Under the pieces are notes generated by a model, which saw only the letters and a list, made by a program, of their open reading frames with translations, did no database searches and had not been told where the DNA came from. Both the position numbers and the translations under genes were made by a program. A stretch of DNA of 64,000 bases from Methylovorus mays (lineage in GTDB: Bacteria; Pseudomonadota; Gammaproteobacteria; Burkholderiales; Methylophilaceae), in the NCBI RefSeq assembly GCF_020531915.1, contig NZ_JAJAVG010000004.1, positions 806,001 to 870,000 on the forward strand, read 5' to 3'. Positions within the stretch are counted from its first letter, which is position 1; the number at the start of each line of letters is the position of its first letter. Shown one piece after another: positions 43,290 through 52,336 of the stretch.

Positions 43290-44180
43290 TTGGAGCTACG
43301 ACATCTTCGCTACTTCGTAGTCCTCGCCGAGGAATTGCATTTCACGCATGCCGCAGAGCGCCTGCACATCGAGCAACCACCTCTATCCCGTGCCATCAAG
43401 GAGCTTGAGGACGAACTGGGGGCGGTGCTTTTCGACCGAAACCGCCGTGGCACTGCGTTGACCGCAGCGGGTGCCATCTTTTTGAAGGATGTTCGCCGTC
43501 TGTTCACTGTGTTGGACCAAGCACGAGAGAATGCCAAGGCCGTTGGCTCCGGCTTGCGAGGCAGCTTGCGCATCGTGGTGTCCGACGGAGCTATCGATCC
43601 TCGGCTGTCATCGTTTCTCGCTCGTTGCCGCGCAGAGGAACCTGAGATCGAGATCCGCCTCTCCGAACTGCCGCTGTCCGAGCAGTTGCGCGGTCTGCGG
43701 TCGGGTGATTTCATGATCGGGTTCGCGCACACTGCTGATGTGGGTGAGGGCATTGTTGCCGAACCCATCTGGCAAGATCCGTTGGTGATCGCCGTGCCAG
43801 CCCGGCACGCATTGCTCGCCCACAAGGCGGTTCCACTCCACAAACTCGGAGGGCATCCACTTGTCTTGTGCGATCCGCACGCATGCGAGGGCTATTGCCG
43901 CGAGCTGGGACGCATCTTGCAGACGGTGGAGCACAAGCTGAACGTCGTGGAGGAAGTATCCTCGCTGGACATGATGCTCACCTTGGTCGGTGCAGGCTAT
44001 GGTGTCGGCTTCATGACGAAGGCCAAGATTCCGGTCTCCCAACGGCCGGATGTGGTGATCCGCCCCCTGGCAATGGATTCCGCAGTGATTACCACCTATC
44101 TGCTTCGGCCCGACAACAGCAATTTATCGGCTTCGCTGGAGCGGTTTATCGTCCGCCTACGCGACTCTTCGGTTGGCTGA
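43290..44180 (+). CDS. LysR-family regulator
   Basis: The 296-residue LysR protein begins at TTG 43290 (LELRHLRYFVVLAEELHFTH) with AGGAGGGC upstream. HTH residues AAERLHIEQPPLSRAIKELEDELGAVLFDRN belong to the BenM/CatM-like branch, whose members sense aromatic or chloroaromatic breakdown products. The effector domain ends with LVGAGYGVGFMTKAKI. The LysR remnant near the integrase (49958-50369) belongs to the same branch. Confidence 0.9.
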   Translation: MELRHLRYFVVLAEELHFTHAAERLHIEQPPLSRAIKELEDELGAVLFDRNRRGTALTAAGAIFLKDVRRLFTVLDQARENAKAVGSGLRGSLRIVVSDGAIDPRLSSFLARCRAEEPEIEIRLSELPLSEQLRGLRSGDFMIGFAHTADVGEGIVAEPIWQDPLVIAVPARHALLAHKAVPLHKLGGHPLVLCDPHACEGYCRELGRILQTVEHKLNVVEEVSSLDMMLTLVGAGYGVGFMTKAKIPVSQRPDVVIRPLAMDSAVITTYLLRPDNSNLSASLERFIVRLRDSSVG

Positions 44181-44259
44181 CGAAACCCCGCAGGCCGACA
44201 CCTTCCGGCATCATCAGTTAAGCCGCGATTATCCTTAGCGCCGTAGAAATTTTCAGTAT

Positions 44260-44525
44260 GGGGGGGGGAAGCGTGGGCACGTGCTCGTCGATGCGCTGCA
44301 TTAGCAACTGATCGGTCTGGCTGACAGGTTGAGCCCGATAATACGCGCTCGATCTGGCAATGCCGACAAGCTTCGCTTGCCTCGATACCGGCAGCGGGTG
44401 CGTACGGTCGATCATCGCTTTGCGCTCAGCAAGCGCGCCTTGGTGAGCGCGCCCTCTAAAAATCATTTTCCAGCGTCAACTGGTCAATCTTGGCATGTAG
44501 CGCCACGCGATTGTTTTCTAAAAAT
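44260..44525 (-). mobile_element. IS3-family transposase remnant (orfA end and orfB start)
   Basis: Minus-strand frames give the end of an IS3 OrfA (VALHAKIDQLTLENDFLEGA then LTKARLLSAKR and stop at 44412). The overlapping start of OrfB follows in the shifted frame usual for IS3 (MIDRTHPLPVSRQAKLVGIA, then RSSAYYRAQPVSQTDQLLMQ). OrfB is cut off at a run of nine G (44260-44268), after which the sequence is no longer transposase-like. Only about 270 bases remain, so it is immobile. Confidence 0.85.
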
Positions 44526-44654
44526 AGAAAATAAATTAGCGAAAATGTGTCTTCATTTTCATTTTAAGAAAGAACAAACTGTCGTCAAGCCAGAGCCCGA
44601 CGGACGATGGTAGGTCCACAGCATTCACTTCGAAGTCCTCTTAAGGAGAGCAAA

Positions 44655-45716
44655 ATGAAATACAAGACACTAGGTGATACCGGATTGCTCGTATCGCAGC
44701 TTTGCCTGGGCACGATGACCTTCAGTGGCGGCAGCGGCGTCTACAAGCATATTGGCAATGTCGATCAGGCTGGTGCCGATGAACTCGTTAAGGCGAGTAT
44801 CGAGGCTGGCATCAATTTCTTCGATACAGCCGATGTCTATTCCGGTGGCGAGAGCGAAAGCACACTCGGCCAATCGTTCAAGAACCTCGGCATCGCGCGC
44901 AAAGACTATGTGCTGGCCACCAAGGTGTATAGCCGCATGGGTGATGGTCGAAACGATGTCGGCGCGTCGCGCGGCCACATCATGGATGCTGTCGAGGCGA
45001 GCCTCAAGCGGCTGCAGACCGATCACATCGACCTCTATCAGATCCATGCCACCGATACGCTGACCCCGACAGAAGAGACGTTGCGCGCGCTGGACGATCT
45101 GATCCGCCATGGCAAGGTCCGCTACATCGGCGTGTCAAATTGGCAGGCATGGCGTATCGCGACCGCACTCGGGATTTCGGCCCGCCTGAACCTCGCACGA
45201 TTTAACACGCTGCAGGCCTACTACTCAATCGCGGGCCGTGATCTCGAACGTGAATTGGGTCCATTGCTCGAAGCGGAAAAGATGGGCTTGCTCGTCTGGA
45301 GCCCCTTGGCCGGAGGTCTGTTGTCCGGAAAATTCAACCGAGAAAACCAATCGCCGGAAGGTTCGCGCCGCTCGGAATTCGACTTCCCGATCGTCAATAA
45401 AGAGCGCGCCTGGGACGTGATCGATGTGATGCGTCCCATCGCCGAAGCACATGCTTGCAGCCCAGCTCGGATTGCACTGGCGTGGCTGCTTTCGAAGCCG
45501 ATCGTGACGTCGGTGCTGGTCGGTGCCAAGCGTCTGAGCCAGCTCGAAGACAACATCGCGGCAGTGGACATTGCACTCAGCGAAGAAGAAATCCGCCAGC
45601 TCGACGCAGTCAGCGAACTGCCCGCGGAATATCCAGGCTGGATGCTCGCCACGCAAGGCGCAGATCGCCTCGGCCCAGTCGATCTGTGGGGCGGCAAGGT
45701 GTCGTCCGCTTCCTAA
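44655..45716 (+). CDS. Aldo/keto reductase, copy 2
   Basis: The 353-residue AKR is a paralogue of the protein at 41690, with the same tetrad motifs (NFFDTADVYSGGESE, YVLATKVY, YQIHATD) and the same C-terminal YPGWMLATQGADRL. The start at 44655 has AAGGAGAG upstream. The 130-bp region before it is AT-rich and contains IS3 debris, so the gene may have its own promoter there. It is followed after 43 bases by an SDR gene. Confidence 0.92.
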   Translation: MKYKTLGDTGLLVSQLCLGTMTFSGGSGVYKHIGNVDQAGADELVKASIEAGINFFDTADVYSGGESESTLGQSFKNLGIARKDYVLATKVYSRMGDGRNDVGASRGHIMDAVEASLKRLQTDHIDLYQIHATDTLTPTEETLRALDDLIRHGKVRYIGVSNWQAWRIATALGISARLNLARFNTLQAYYSIAGRDLERELGPLLEAEKMGLLVWSPLAGGLLSGKFNRENQSPEGSRRSEFDFPIVNKERAWDVIDVMRPIAEAHACSPARIALAWLLSKPIVTSVLVGAKRLSQLEDNIAAVDIALSEEEIRQLDAVSELPAEYPGWMLATQGADRLGPVDLWGGKVSSAS

Positions 45717-45759
45717 CCGTCAGCGGCGATATAACTGCTATTCCAATAGGAGAACGATC

Positions 45760-46509
45760 ATGAGTCATCGACTGCAAGAAAAGGTCGCCGTTATCACCGG
45801 CGCTTCGAAGGGCCTGGGCGCCGCCATCGCGAAACGCTTTGGAGCCGAAGGTGCATCGGTGGTGGTGAATTATGCAAGCAGCAAAGGCGCAGCCGATGAT
45901 GTCGTGAACGAGATCGTCAAAGCCGGCGGCAATGCCATTGCCATCAAGGCGAACATGAGTGACCCAGCCGAAGTCGAGCAGCTCTTCGCGCAGGCGAACC
46001 AGGCTTATGGCCGCGTCGATGTGCTCGTAAACAATGCCGGAGTCTATGACTTCCAGCCCATCGAGACCCTCACGCTCGACTTTTTCCGCAAGCACTTCGA
46101 GCTGAACGTTTTCGGCTACATGCTAGCCATCAAGGAAGCGGTCAAATACATGCCGATAGGCGGCAGCATCATCAATATGAGCTCCACCGTCACGCTCTTC
46201 GGACCGGAAAACGCGTCGGTCTACTCTGCGACGAAGGGCGCGATCGACGGGCTCACCCGTGCATTGTCGAACGAGCTCGCGCCACTCAAGATACGCGTGA
46301 ATGCGATCAAACCGGGCGTGGTCGCAACCGAGGGCGTTCAGGCAGGCGGGTTCTTGGAGTCGGAATTCGGTCGCGAGACCACAGCCAAGACGCCGCTACG
46401 CCGGCTCGGCGTACCCGATGATATCGCGCCCGCCGTCGTCTACCTGGCCTCCGACGAATCGAGTTGGACCACGGGCGAATTCATGGTGCTCGCTGGCGGA
46501 CACCGCTAA
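45760..46509 (+). CDS. SDR family oxidoreductase (glucose-1-dehydrogenase-like)
   Basis: The 249-residue SDR has TGASKGLG (residues 13-20), VNYASSKGAADD after beta-2, NNAGVY, Ser in NMSSTVT and YSATK (Tyr-Lys), and a C-terminal GEFMVLAGGHR. The start at 45760 follows AGGAGAA. It belongs to a plus-strand run (AKR, SDR, SnoaL-like, dienelactone hydrolase, AKR) that looks like one transcription unit or two. Confidence 0.9.
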   Translation: MSHRLQEKVAVITGASKGLGAAIAKRFGAEGASVVVNYASSKGAADDVVNEIVKAGGNAIAIKANMSDPAEVEQLFAQANQAYGRVDVLVNNAGVYDFQPIETLTLDFFRKHFELNVFGYMLAIKEAVKYMPIGGSIINMSSTVTLFGPENASVYSATKGAIDGLTRALSNELAPLKIRVNAIKPGVVATEGVQAGGFLESEFGRETTAKTPLRRLGVPDDIAPAVVYLASDESSWTTGEFMVLAGGHR

Positions 46510-46557
46510 TCAGAACATTCACGTTTGCCTGCCTGAGGGGCGGCAAGGAGAGTTGAG

Positions 46558-46971
46558 ATGGCAACGACAACCGACATGACGCCCGGACAGGTCGTCAAAC
46601 ACTACCTCGACACCTTTTTCAAGAAGGACGTTGATAAAACCCTCGAGTGCCTGACCGATGACGTCGTCTGGAAGGTGCAGGGTGCCCCCGACGTGCCGAC
46701 GATCGGCGTACGGTACGGCAAAGAGGAGGTTCGCGCGTGGATGGCATTGTTTCCGGTCAACTTCCAGCCGCTCGACTTCCAGATCGAACGAACCTTCGAG
46801 AACGGCGATCAGGTTGTCATGACTGGACACTTCAAACACCGCATCCTGAGCACGGGCAAGGAGTTCGGAAGCGACTTCGCCGCAATTTGCTCGGTGAGAG
46901 ACGGCAAGGTCAGCGCATACAACTTCATTGAGGACTCCTACGCTCTCTGGCGCTCGTTCCAGCATGACTAA
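46558..46971 (+). CDS. SnoaL/NTF2-like protein
   Basis: The 137-residue protein has the cone-fold pattern of SnoaL-like proteins: VVKHYLDTFFKKDVDKTLECLTDDVVWKV near the N-terminus, a GKEEVRAWM helix and a C-terminal FAAICSVRDGKVSAYNFIEDS strand pair. Members include polyketide cyclases, isomerases, hydrolases and ligand-binding proteins, so substrate cannot be predicted. AAGGAGAG lies before the start. Confidence 0.85.
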   Translation: MATTTDMTPGQVVKHYLDTFFKKDVDKTLECLTDDVVWKVQGAPDVPTIGVRYGKEEVRAWMALFPVNFQPLDFQIERTFENGDQVVMTGHFKHRILSTGKEFGSDFAAICSVRDGKVSAYNFIEDSYALWRSFQHD

Positions 46972-47040
46972 AAGGCCGCCTGTACGCAAAAGTCTGAGTC
47001 TCGCGGACAAAATCAATCAACGAAATACTAAGAGGCCCCT

Positions 47041-47721
47041 ATGACAAGGACCATCACGCTTACCTCCAGGATCGACGGTTTTGAATTTACCGCCCTGCAC
47101 GCTCAGCCGGAAGGGACGCGCCGTGGCGGGGTCATCGTCATCCAGGAGGTCTTCGGGATCGATACAGCGGTGCAACGTGACGTCGCCCGTTGGGCCGCAC
47201 TCGGCTTCGAGGTGATCGCACCCTCCATGTTCGATCGTCAAGAGCGCGGCTTCGTTGCAACGCACGATGCCGAAGGACTACAGGTTGGCCTCAAATACGC
47301 AGGTGAGAACGGCGAGGACAATCCGATCTCAGACGTCCAGGCCTGCATCGATGCCTTGAAAGACAAGGGGCCGGTGTATCTCGTCGGCTATTGCTACGGA
47401 GGAACGATCACGTGGCGCGCAGCGGCGCGCACGACAGGACTGACAGCTGCCTCAAGCTACTACGGCGCTGGCGTGGCCGCATCAGCTACGTTGCAACCGT
47501 CTTGTCCGATCATCTGCCACTTCGGCGGCAAGGACCCTTACATCCCTGCCACCGAGAGCGAGGCGGCGGTGAAAGCGGCGCATCCCGATCTCCCCGTCTA
47601 CATCTACGTAAACTCGGGCCATGGCTTCAATAATGAGGGACCGGATGCCGATCCCGCCGACGTGAAACTGGCACGTCAGAGAACGCTCGATCTCTTCGAG
47701 AAAAACGTGAGCAGCAGTTGA
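47041..47721 (+). CDS. Dienelactone hydrolase family protein
   Basis: The 226-residue alpha/beta hydrolase shows the full set of dienelactone hydrolase residues: Glu36 (IQEVFG), nucleophile Cys118 (GYCYGG), Asp165 (GGKDPYIP) and His194 (SGHGFNN). Dienelactone hydrolases open lactones formed during (chloro)catechol breakdown, but many homologues act on other esters. No catechol dioxygenase or maleylacetate reductase is present nearby, so a complete chlorocatechol pathway is not encoded in the window. Confidence 0.92.
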   Translation: MTRTITLTSRIDGFEFTALHAQPEGTRRGGVIVIQEVFGIDTAVQRDVARWAALGFEVIAPSMFDRQERGFVATHDAEGLQVGLKYAGENGEDNPISDVQACIDALKDKGPVYLVGYCYGGTITWRAAARTTGLTAASSYYGAGVAASATLQPSCPIICHFGGKDPYIPATESEAAVKAAHPDLPVYIYVNSGHGFNNEGPDADPADVKLARQRTLDLFEKNVSSS

Positions 47722-47802
47722 TCGCAATCCAGCGGCTTCATTCATCGCTTGGAAGAACCTGCGGGCAACGCATGACCTTCCGACAATTATCAGGAGCTCT
47801 TC

Positions 47803-48795
47803 ATGAAATACCGCAATCTTGGTCAGGGTCTCGAGGTGTCGGCCATTGGCATCGGTTGTATGCCGATGATCCAGGACGGCAATATCACCTACGGAAAGGT
47901 TGATTTAGGCGTTGCCGAGCGCACGATCCACGAAGCGATCGATCTCGGAATCACCTTGTTCGACACCGCCGAAATGTATGGACCATTCACAAACGAAGAG
48001 CTTGTCGGTCGTGCTATCAAGGGACGACGAAATGGGCTTGTCATCGCGACCAAGTTCGCCATGCGCTGGGACGGCAATAGGCCGACCGGCATCGATGGAA
48101 GCCCCGAGAACGCACGGCGCGCCTGCGAAGGGTCTTTGAAACGGCTGGGCATCGACACGATTGACCTTTTTTACCAACATCGTGTCGATCCCAATGTGCC
48201 GATCGAGGAGACAATCGGCGGGATGGCCGAGCTCGTGAAGGAGGGAAAGGTCCGCTACATCGGACTCAGCGAGGCCGCGCCCGACACGATCCGCCGGGCG
48301 GCAAAAGTCCATCCGATCGCAGCACTCCAGACCGAATACTCAATCTGGGAGCGCGATGTGGAGGCAGAAATTCTGCCGATCTGCCGCGAGCTCGGAATCG
48401 GCTTCATTCCCTATAGTCCGCTTGGCCGTGGATTCCTGACCGGTGATATCCGAAGCCTGGACGATTTGCCAGCCAATGATTGGCGGCGCAACGATCCACG
48501 CTGGTCACCGGAGAACTTCCCCAAGAACATGGCGATCGTCGAAGCAATTTCCTCGATTGCGGCCGCCCATGGGGTCTCCAACGCTCAGATCGCGCTCGCC
48601 TGGCTGCTCGCTCAAGGTGAAAACATCGTTCCAATTCCGGGCGTGAAGCGACTCGAAACCATGCGCGACAGTGCAAAAGCGCCGGGCGTCGAGCTGAGCG
48701 CGATCGATCTTGCCGCGCTGTCTTCTGCCGCGCCTGTCGGCGCAACCGCTGGGCCGCGTTACGCTGCGGCTGGGATGGCTACGGTGAAACGCTAG
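47803..48795 (+). CDS. Aldo/keto reductase (AKR13-like)
   Basis: The 330-residue AKR has TLFDTAEMYGPFTNEE (Asp, Tyr), VIATKFAMRWDG (Lys) and FYQHRVDP (His), the layout of the AKR13 group. The C-terminal VPIPGVKRLETMRDSA binds NADP. AGGAGCTCTTC precedes the start. It ends the plus-strand run and is convergent with the LysR gene at 48971. Confidence 0.92.
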   Translation: MKYRNLGQGLEVSAIGIGCMPMIQDGNITYGKVDLGVAERTIHEAIDLGITLFDTAEMYGPFTNEELVGRAIKGRRNGLVIATKFAMRWDGNRPTGIDGSPENARRACEGSLKRLGIDTIDLFYQHRVDPNVPIEETIGGMAELVKEGKVRYIGLSEAAPDTIRRAAKVHPIAALQTEYSIWERDVEAEILPICRELGIGFIPYSPLGRGFLTGDIRSLDDLPANDWRRNDPRWSPENFPKNMAIVEAISSIAAAHGVSNAQIALAWLLAQGENIVPIPGVKRLETMRDSAKAPGVELSAIDLAALSSAAPVGATAGPRYAAAGMATVKR

Positions 48796-48970
48796 GGGTT
48801 ACGGGTTCAGCGTCAAGGGGCGGTCTTGCGCGGCCTCCTGACGCTCATTAGGTCCCTTGCCCGGCCCAGGAAAATTCGCATGTTGCCGTGTTGCATATAG
48901 CGGCCTCGCGGACATGAACGAGGCGCGAGGGGGTGCGCACCGGCGCGAACCCAACAGCTTTCGATCACCG

Positions 48971-49858
48971 CTAACGATCACGAGTGAGATCGGGATTGGC
49001 ATTTACCACTTGTTCGGCAAGGAAATCGCCAACGACGCGTATCCGCGCCGATGCAACGAGGTCCGCGTGAGTCACCAGCCACAACTCATTGCTGAATACC
49101 TGATCCGATGGGACAACACGCACGAAGTCGTCGCCTACCGCGAGGAAGTCGGGAATGACGGCCAGCCCGAGGCCAGCTCGAACCGCCGCAATCTGCGCCG
49201 GCAGGCTGCTCGTGACCAGCGCGGCTCTATATCCGGGATGCTCCCGGGCGAGCCAGGTGGCGGCGGGCAGATGCGCATGGCTTTCATCCCAGGCGATGAA
49301 TTGGCGCCCGTCCAGCGGCTGGCCCGGCACCGCAGGATTTTCCTCGAGATATGCTCGGCTACCGTAGACCGAGTAGGTCATATGACCCACCCGTCGGATC
49401 TTCAGATTTCCGCGAGCAGGCCGGATCACCCGTAGGGCGATGTCGGCCTCTCGCCGACTGAGTTCTGCGGTGACAGTGCTCGTGATGAGTTCAAGGCAAA
49501 TACCAGGATATCGCTTCCTGAAGGAAGGCATGGCAGGAATGATGAGGTCCGTTGCAAGATTCTCCGACGTCGCTAGCCTGACTGTTCCCACAGGCGTCCT
49601 GTCCAGCCCTGCTACGCCGCGCTCAAGCGCCATGACGCGGTCTTCAACCTGTTCGGCATGCTTCAAAACCTCACGGCCCTCATCGGTCAGGAAGTAACCG
49701 GTCTGACTCCGGACGAAGAGGTTGCTTCCGAGGCTAGCCTCGAGCTCTCCTATACGGCGGCTGACCGTGGATTGGCTCACATTCAGGTCCCCGGCCGCCT
49801 GAGTCAGACTGCCGTGACGGGCGACGCAGAGGAAATACCTTAGATCATTCCAGTCCAT
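48971..49858 (-). CDS. LysR-family regulator
   Basis: The 295-residue LysR protein begins MDWNDLRYFLCVARHGSLTQ, with HTH AAGDLNVSQSTVSRRIGELEASLGSNLFVRSQTGYFLTDEG, a long linker helix and an effector domain. A longer frame to 49891 lacks a ribosome-binding site. It lies convergent to the aldo/keto reductase at 47803 and is divergent from a decayed LysR gene. Confidence 0.88.
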   Translation of the reverse strand: MDWNDLRYFLCVARHGSLTQAAGDLNVSQSTVSRRIGELEASLGSNLFVRSQTGYFLTDEGREVLKHAEQVEDRVMALERGVAGLDRTPVGTVRLATSENLATDLIIPAMPSFRKRYPGICLELITSTVTAELSRREADIALRVIRPARGNLKIRRVGHMTYSVYGSRAYLEENPAVPGQPLDGRQFIAWDESHAHLPAATWLAREHPGYRAALVTSSLPAQIAAVRAGLGLAVIPDFLAVGDDFVRVVPSDQVFSNELWLVTHADLVASARIRVVGDFLAEQVVNANPDLTRDR

Positions 49859-49957
49859 ACGGTCTTCGATTCTTCGGGATGAGAACTTCATTATCTTTTA
49901 ATTCAATCTTCCTTTTCACATTTCATTAATCGCTCATTGACCCGTCCATCATTAATC

Positions 49958-50369
49958 ATGGCGGCCATGCGGATATTCGACCAGGCGAAGCTCACCATAC
50001 CCGATCTCCAGGAATACCCGTTCTATCGCTGCTGGCAAGCAGAGATTTGCCCACCGCTGGTTGAGAACCTGAGCTATCTCATGCCGGAGGATCAGGAGAA
50101 CATCCAGCGGGTGACTTCTTTCGAGATGATGGCACCATGGGTCGCAGCCGGATATGGCGTCGGGGTGTCCGCGATCACGCATCAAGCGTGCCCATGGGCG
50201 GGGGATCACCATGCGACCGCTCGCCGATGCCCCCTATGAAATCTGGACGTATTTGCAACGACCTCGCGCACAAGCTGAATCAGCTTCGGAGCAGTTGGTG
50301 AGCAGAGCGCTGCAAGTTGCCAGGACGTGCCCCCCTATGGCCGGAGCCATCACCCCGGCCATAAGTTGA
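49958..50369 (+). pseudogene. LysR remnant (effector domain only, frameshifted)
   Basis: The first frame gives NIQRVTSFEMMAPWVAAGYG followed by VGVSAITH, which matches the effector-domain end of the LysR at 43290 (VEEVSSLDMMLTLVGAGYGV). Near 50170-50190 the match continues in another frame with GRGITMRPLADAPYEIWTYL and a C-terminal helix ending SRALQVA. The HTH half is missing. It sits directly beside the integrase, as LysR-type genes sometimes do in this ICE family. Confidence 0.8.
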
Positions 50370-50379
50370 AGTACAGGGG

Positions 50380-52329
50380 TTACGCCCCCTCAAACACCAC
50401 TGCGCCATCCACCAGCCGACGGACGCTCTGCCGCACATTCTCGGGGATGGGGCCCAGGGCAACGGTCTCGGGCACATCCACATGGCGCTGGTAGTAGTCG
50501 CCCATGATGACCCGAATGATCGCAGGCACGTTAGTCGGCGTGACCACATCAATGGGCGCGCGATCACCCAGGTCAGAGTGCGGCTGGGTCAGCATTCGAT
50601 ACAGATCCCATGAGTCCGCATGCGGGCACTGGTTAATGAGTACCTGCGCCAGCCTGTGCTTGAGCGGCACCAGTTGCCAGTCGGGAACTCGCTGCCCCCG
50701 GTTACCCAGGCTGATGGAAAGCAGCTTGCCCGCCTTCAGTTCGCGGTTGATCTGGTCCTTAGACTTCCCGGCTAGCTTCCCGAACAGCGGGACCGGCAGA
50801 TTGTTCGGTGACTCGTAGATGGCCAGCATTTCCTCGCGCTCGCGTTGGATCGCGGAGACTTCCGGTTCCGGGGCATGCGTCGGAAGCGGCGGCACCTGCG
50901 ACAGTCGCTGGAACGTCATCCCGCCGCTATTCGGGGTCACGACAATGGGCGTGGCGCCCACGGGCGGGACGTCGGGGGCAGTTGGCTCGACCACCGTGGG
51001 GGCTGCCTCCGCCGATTCCTCCACTTCCGCCATCGCCGGGACTCCGTCGATACGGATGGTCAGGTGCGCGCTCGCAGCCTCCACTTCGCCTTGTTCGAGC
51101 AAGTCGAGGCGATCGGCCCAGTCCTGCATCATCCGACGGCGCGGTTCCACGTACTTGGCGTGGTTGTATGCTGAACTCACCTTGTTGGGGTCGGAGTGAG
51201 AAAGCTGCGCATCCACCCAAATCTTGGGGTAGCCGATCTCGTTGAGCGCCGTCGAAATGGTCCCGCGAATGCCGTGGCCAGTCAGTTGGTCCTCGTAGCC
51301 CATCCGCTTCAAGGCGGCATTCAGGGTGTTCTCGCTGATGCGTTTCTTGAGTTCGCTGCGGTGCGCCAGCAGATGGCGCTGGGCCGGCCGCATCACCCCC
51401 AGGAGGTAACGCACGATCTCGATGGCCTGGAGGGATAGCGGCACGATGTAGGGCGGCACGTCCTGCGGACGCTTGCCGGCCTTGCGCATCTCGTCCTGAA
51501 GCTGCTTGACGATCTGCGGCGGGATGATCCACAGGCCGCGGCCCAGGTCGAACTGATCTGGGGTCGCCAGCCGCAGTTCGCCGGTTCGTACCCCGGTCAG
51601 GAACAGCAGCCGGATACCAAGCTGGGTCTGCCAGCCACGCGGGTTGTAGAGCCGGAGTTTCTGGAGAAATTCGGGCAGCGCGGACAGATGCAGGTACGGG
51701 TTGTGGGTCACCGGGGGCTTGGGCTCTGCCACCACATCCAGGTCGGAAGCCGGATTGGCTTCCAGCCCCTCGACGATCACGAGAGCATAGCGGAACAACT
51801 GACTCAACCAAGTACGGACCTTTTCTGCCGTGGTGAAGGCCTTGCGTTCCTCGATTCTTGCCAGAACGCCCAGAAGCTGGGGCCGGCGAATGTCGTAGAT
51901 CGACATCTTCCCGAGGGTGGGCAGCACGTCCTTGCCGAAAATCCGAAGAATCTGCGAGAGGGTGCTTTGACGGCCTTCCTTGAGTTCCTTGCGCCGATGC
52001 TCGACCCAGGCATCGAAGACCGCCTTGAACGTGTAGTCGGCCGCCAACTTCACGGCATGGCGCTTCTGCTTGCGGTCGGTGTGAGGGTTGACGCCCTTGG
52101 CCAGGAGTGCACGGGCCTCATCGCGCAAGGTGCGCGCTTCACGCAGGCCGATCTCGGGATAGTTGCCCAGAGAGATGCGCTTTTGCTTGCCGAGCCAGTA
52201 GTAGCGCAGGTGCCACGATTTGCCGCCGGTAGGGGCGACCACCAGGCCGAGGCCATCGGTATCGGGGAGGTTGTAGGTTTTGTCAGCGGCCTTGGCTTGC
52301 CGCACAGTCAGATCAGAGAGTGCCATCAT
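50380..52329 (-). CDS. intB: P4-like tyrosine integrase, IntB13 type
   Basis: The 649-residue site-specific recombinase inserts and excises the ICE at the tRNA-Gly 3' end. It has the P4 integrase N-terminal arm-binding domain (LSDLTVRQAKAADKTYNLPD) and the catalytic set R248 (TGVRTGELR), H352-x2-R355 (GHGIRGT), H378 (LSHSD) and nucleophile Y388 (SSAYNHAKY). About 240 extra C-terminal residues follow, which distinguishes ICEclc-type integrases from shorter phage P4 enzymes. AGGAG lies six bases before the start and overlaps an inverted repeat. It is transcribed away from the tRNA gene. Confidence 0.95.
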   Translation of the reverse strand: MMALSDLTVRQAKAADKTYNLPDTDGLGLVVAPTGGKSWHLRYYWLGKQKRISLGNYPEIGLREARTLRDEARALLAKGVNPHTDRKQKRHAVKLAADYTFKAVFDAWVEHRRKELKEGRQSTLSQILRIFGKDVLPTLGKMSIYDIRRPQLLGVLARIEERKAFTTAEKVRTWLSQLFRYALVIVEGLEANPASDLDVVAEPKPPVTHNPYLHLSALPEFLQKLRLYNPRGWQTQLGIRLLFLTGVRTGELRLATPDQFDLGRGLWIIPPQIVKQLQDEMRKAGKRPQDVPPYIVPLSLQAIEIVRYLLGVMRPAQRHLLAHRSELKKRISENTLNAALKRMGYEDQLTGHGIRGTISTALNEIGYPKIWVDAQLSHSDPNKVSSAYNHAKYVEPRRRMMQDWADRLDLLEQGEVEAASAHLTIRIDGVPAMAEVEESAEAAPTVVEPTAPDVPPVGATPIVVTPNSGGMTFQRLSQVPPLPTHAPEPEVSAIQREREEMLAIYESPNNLPVPLFGKLAGKSKDQINRELKAGKLLSISLGNRGQRVPDWQLVPLKHRLAQVLINQCPHADSWDLYRMLTQPHSDLGDRAPIDVVTPTNVPAIIRVIMGDYYQRHVDVPETVALGPIPENVRQSVRRLVDGAVVFEGA

Positions 52330-52336
52330 CGAAGCT

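Noticed and set aside
47041-47721. Possible chlorocatechol (clc-type) degradation cluster, suggested by the dienelactone hydrolase and the ICEclc-like backbone
   Set aside because: No chlorocatechol dioxygenase, chloromuconate cycloisomerase or maleylacetate reductase is present in the window.
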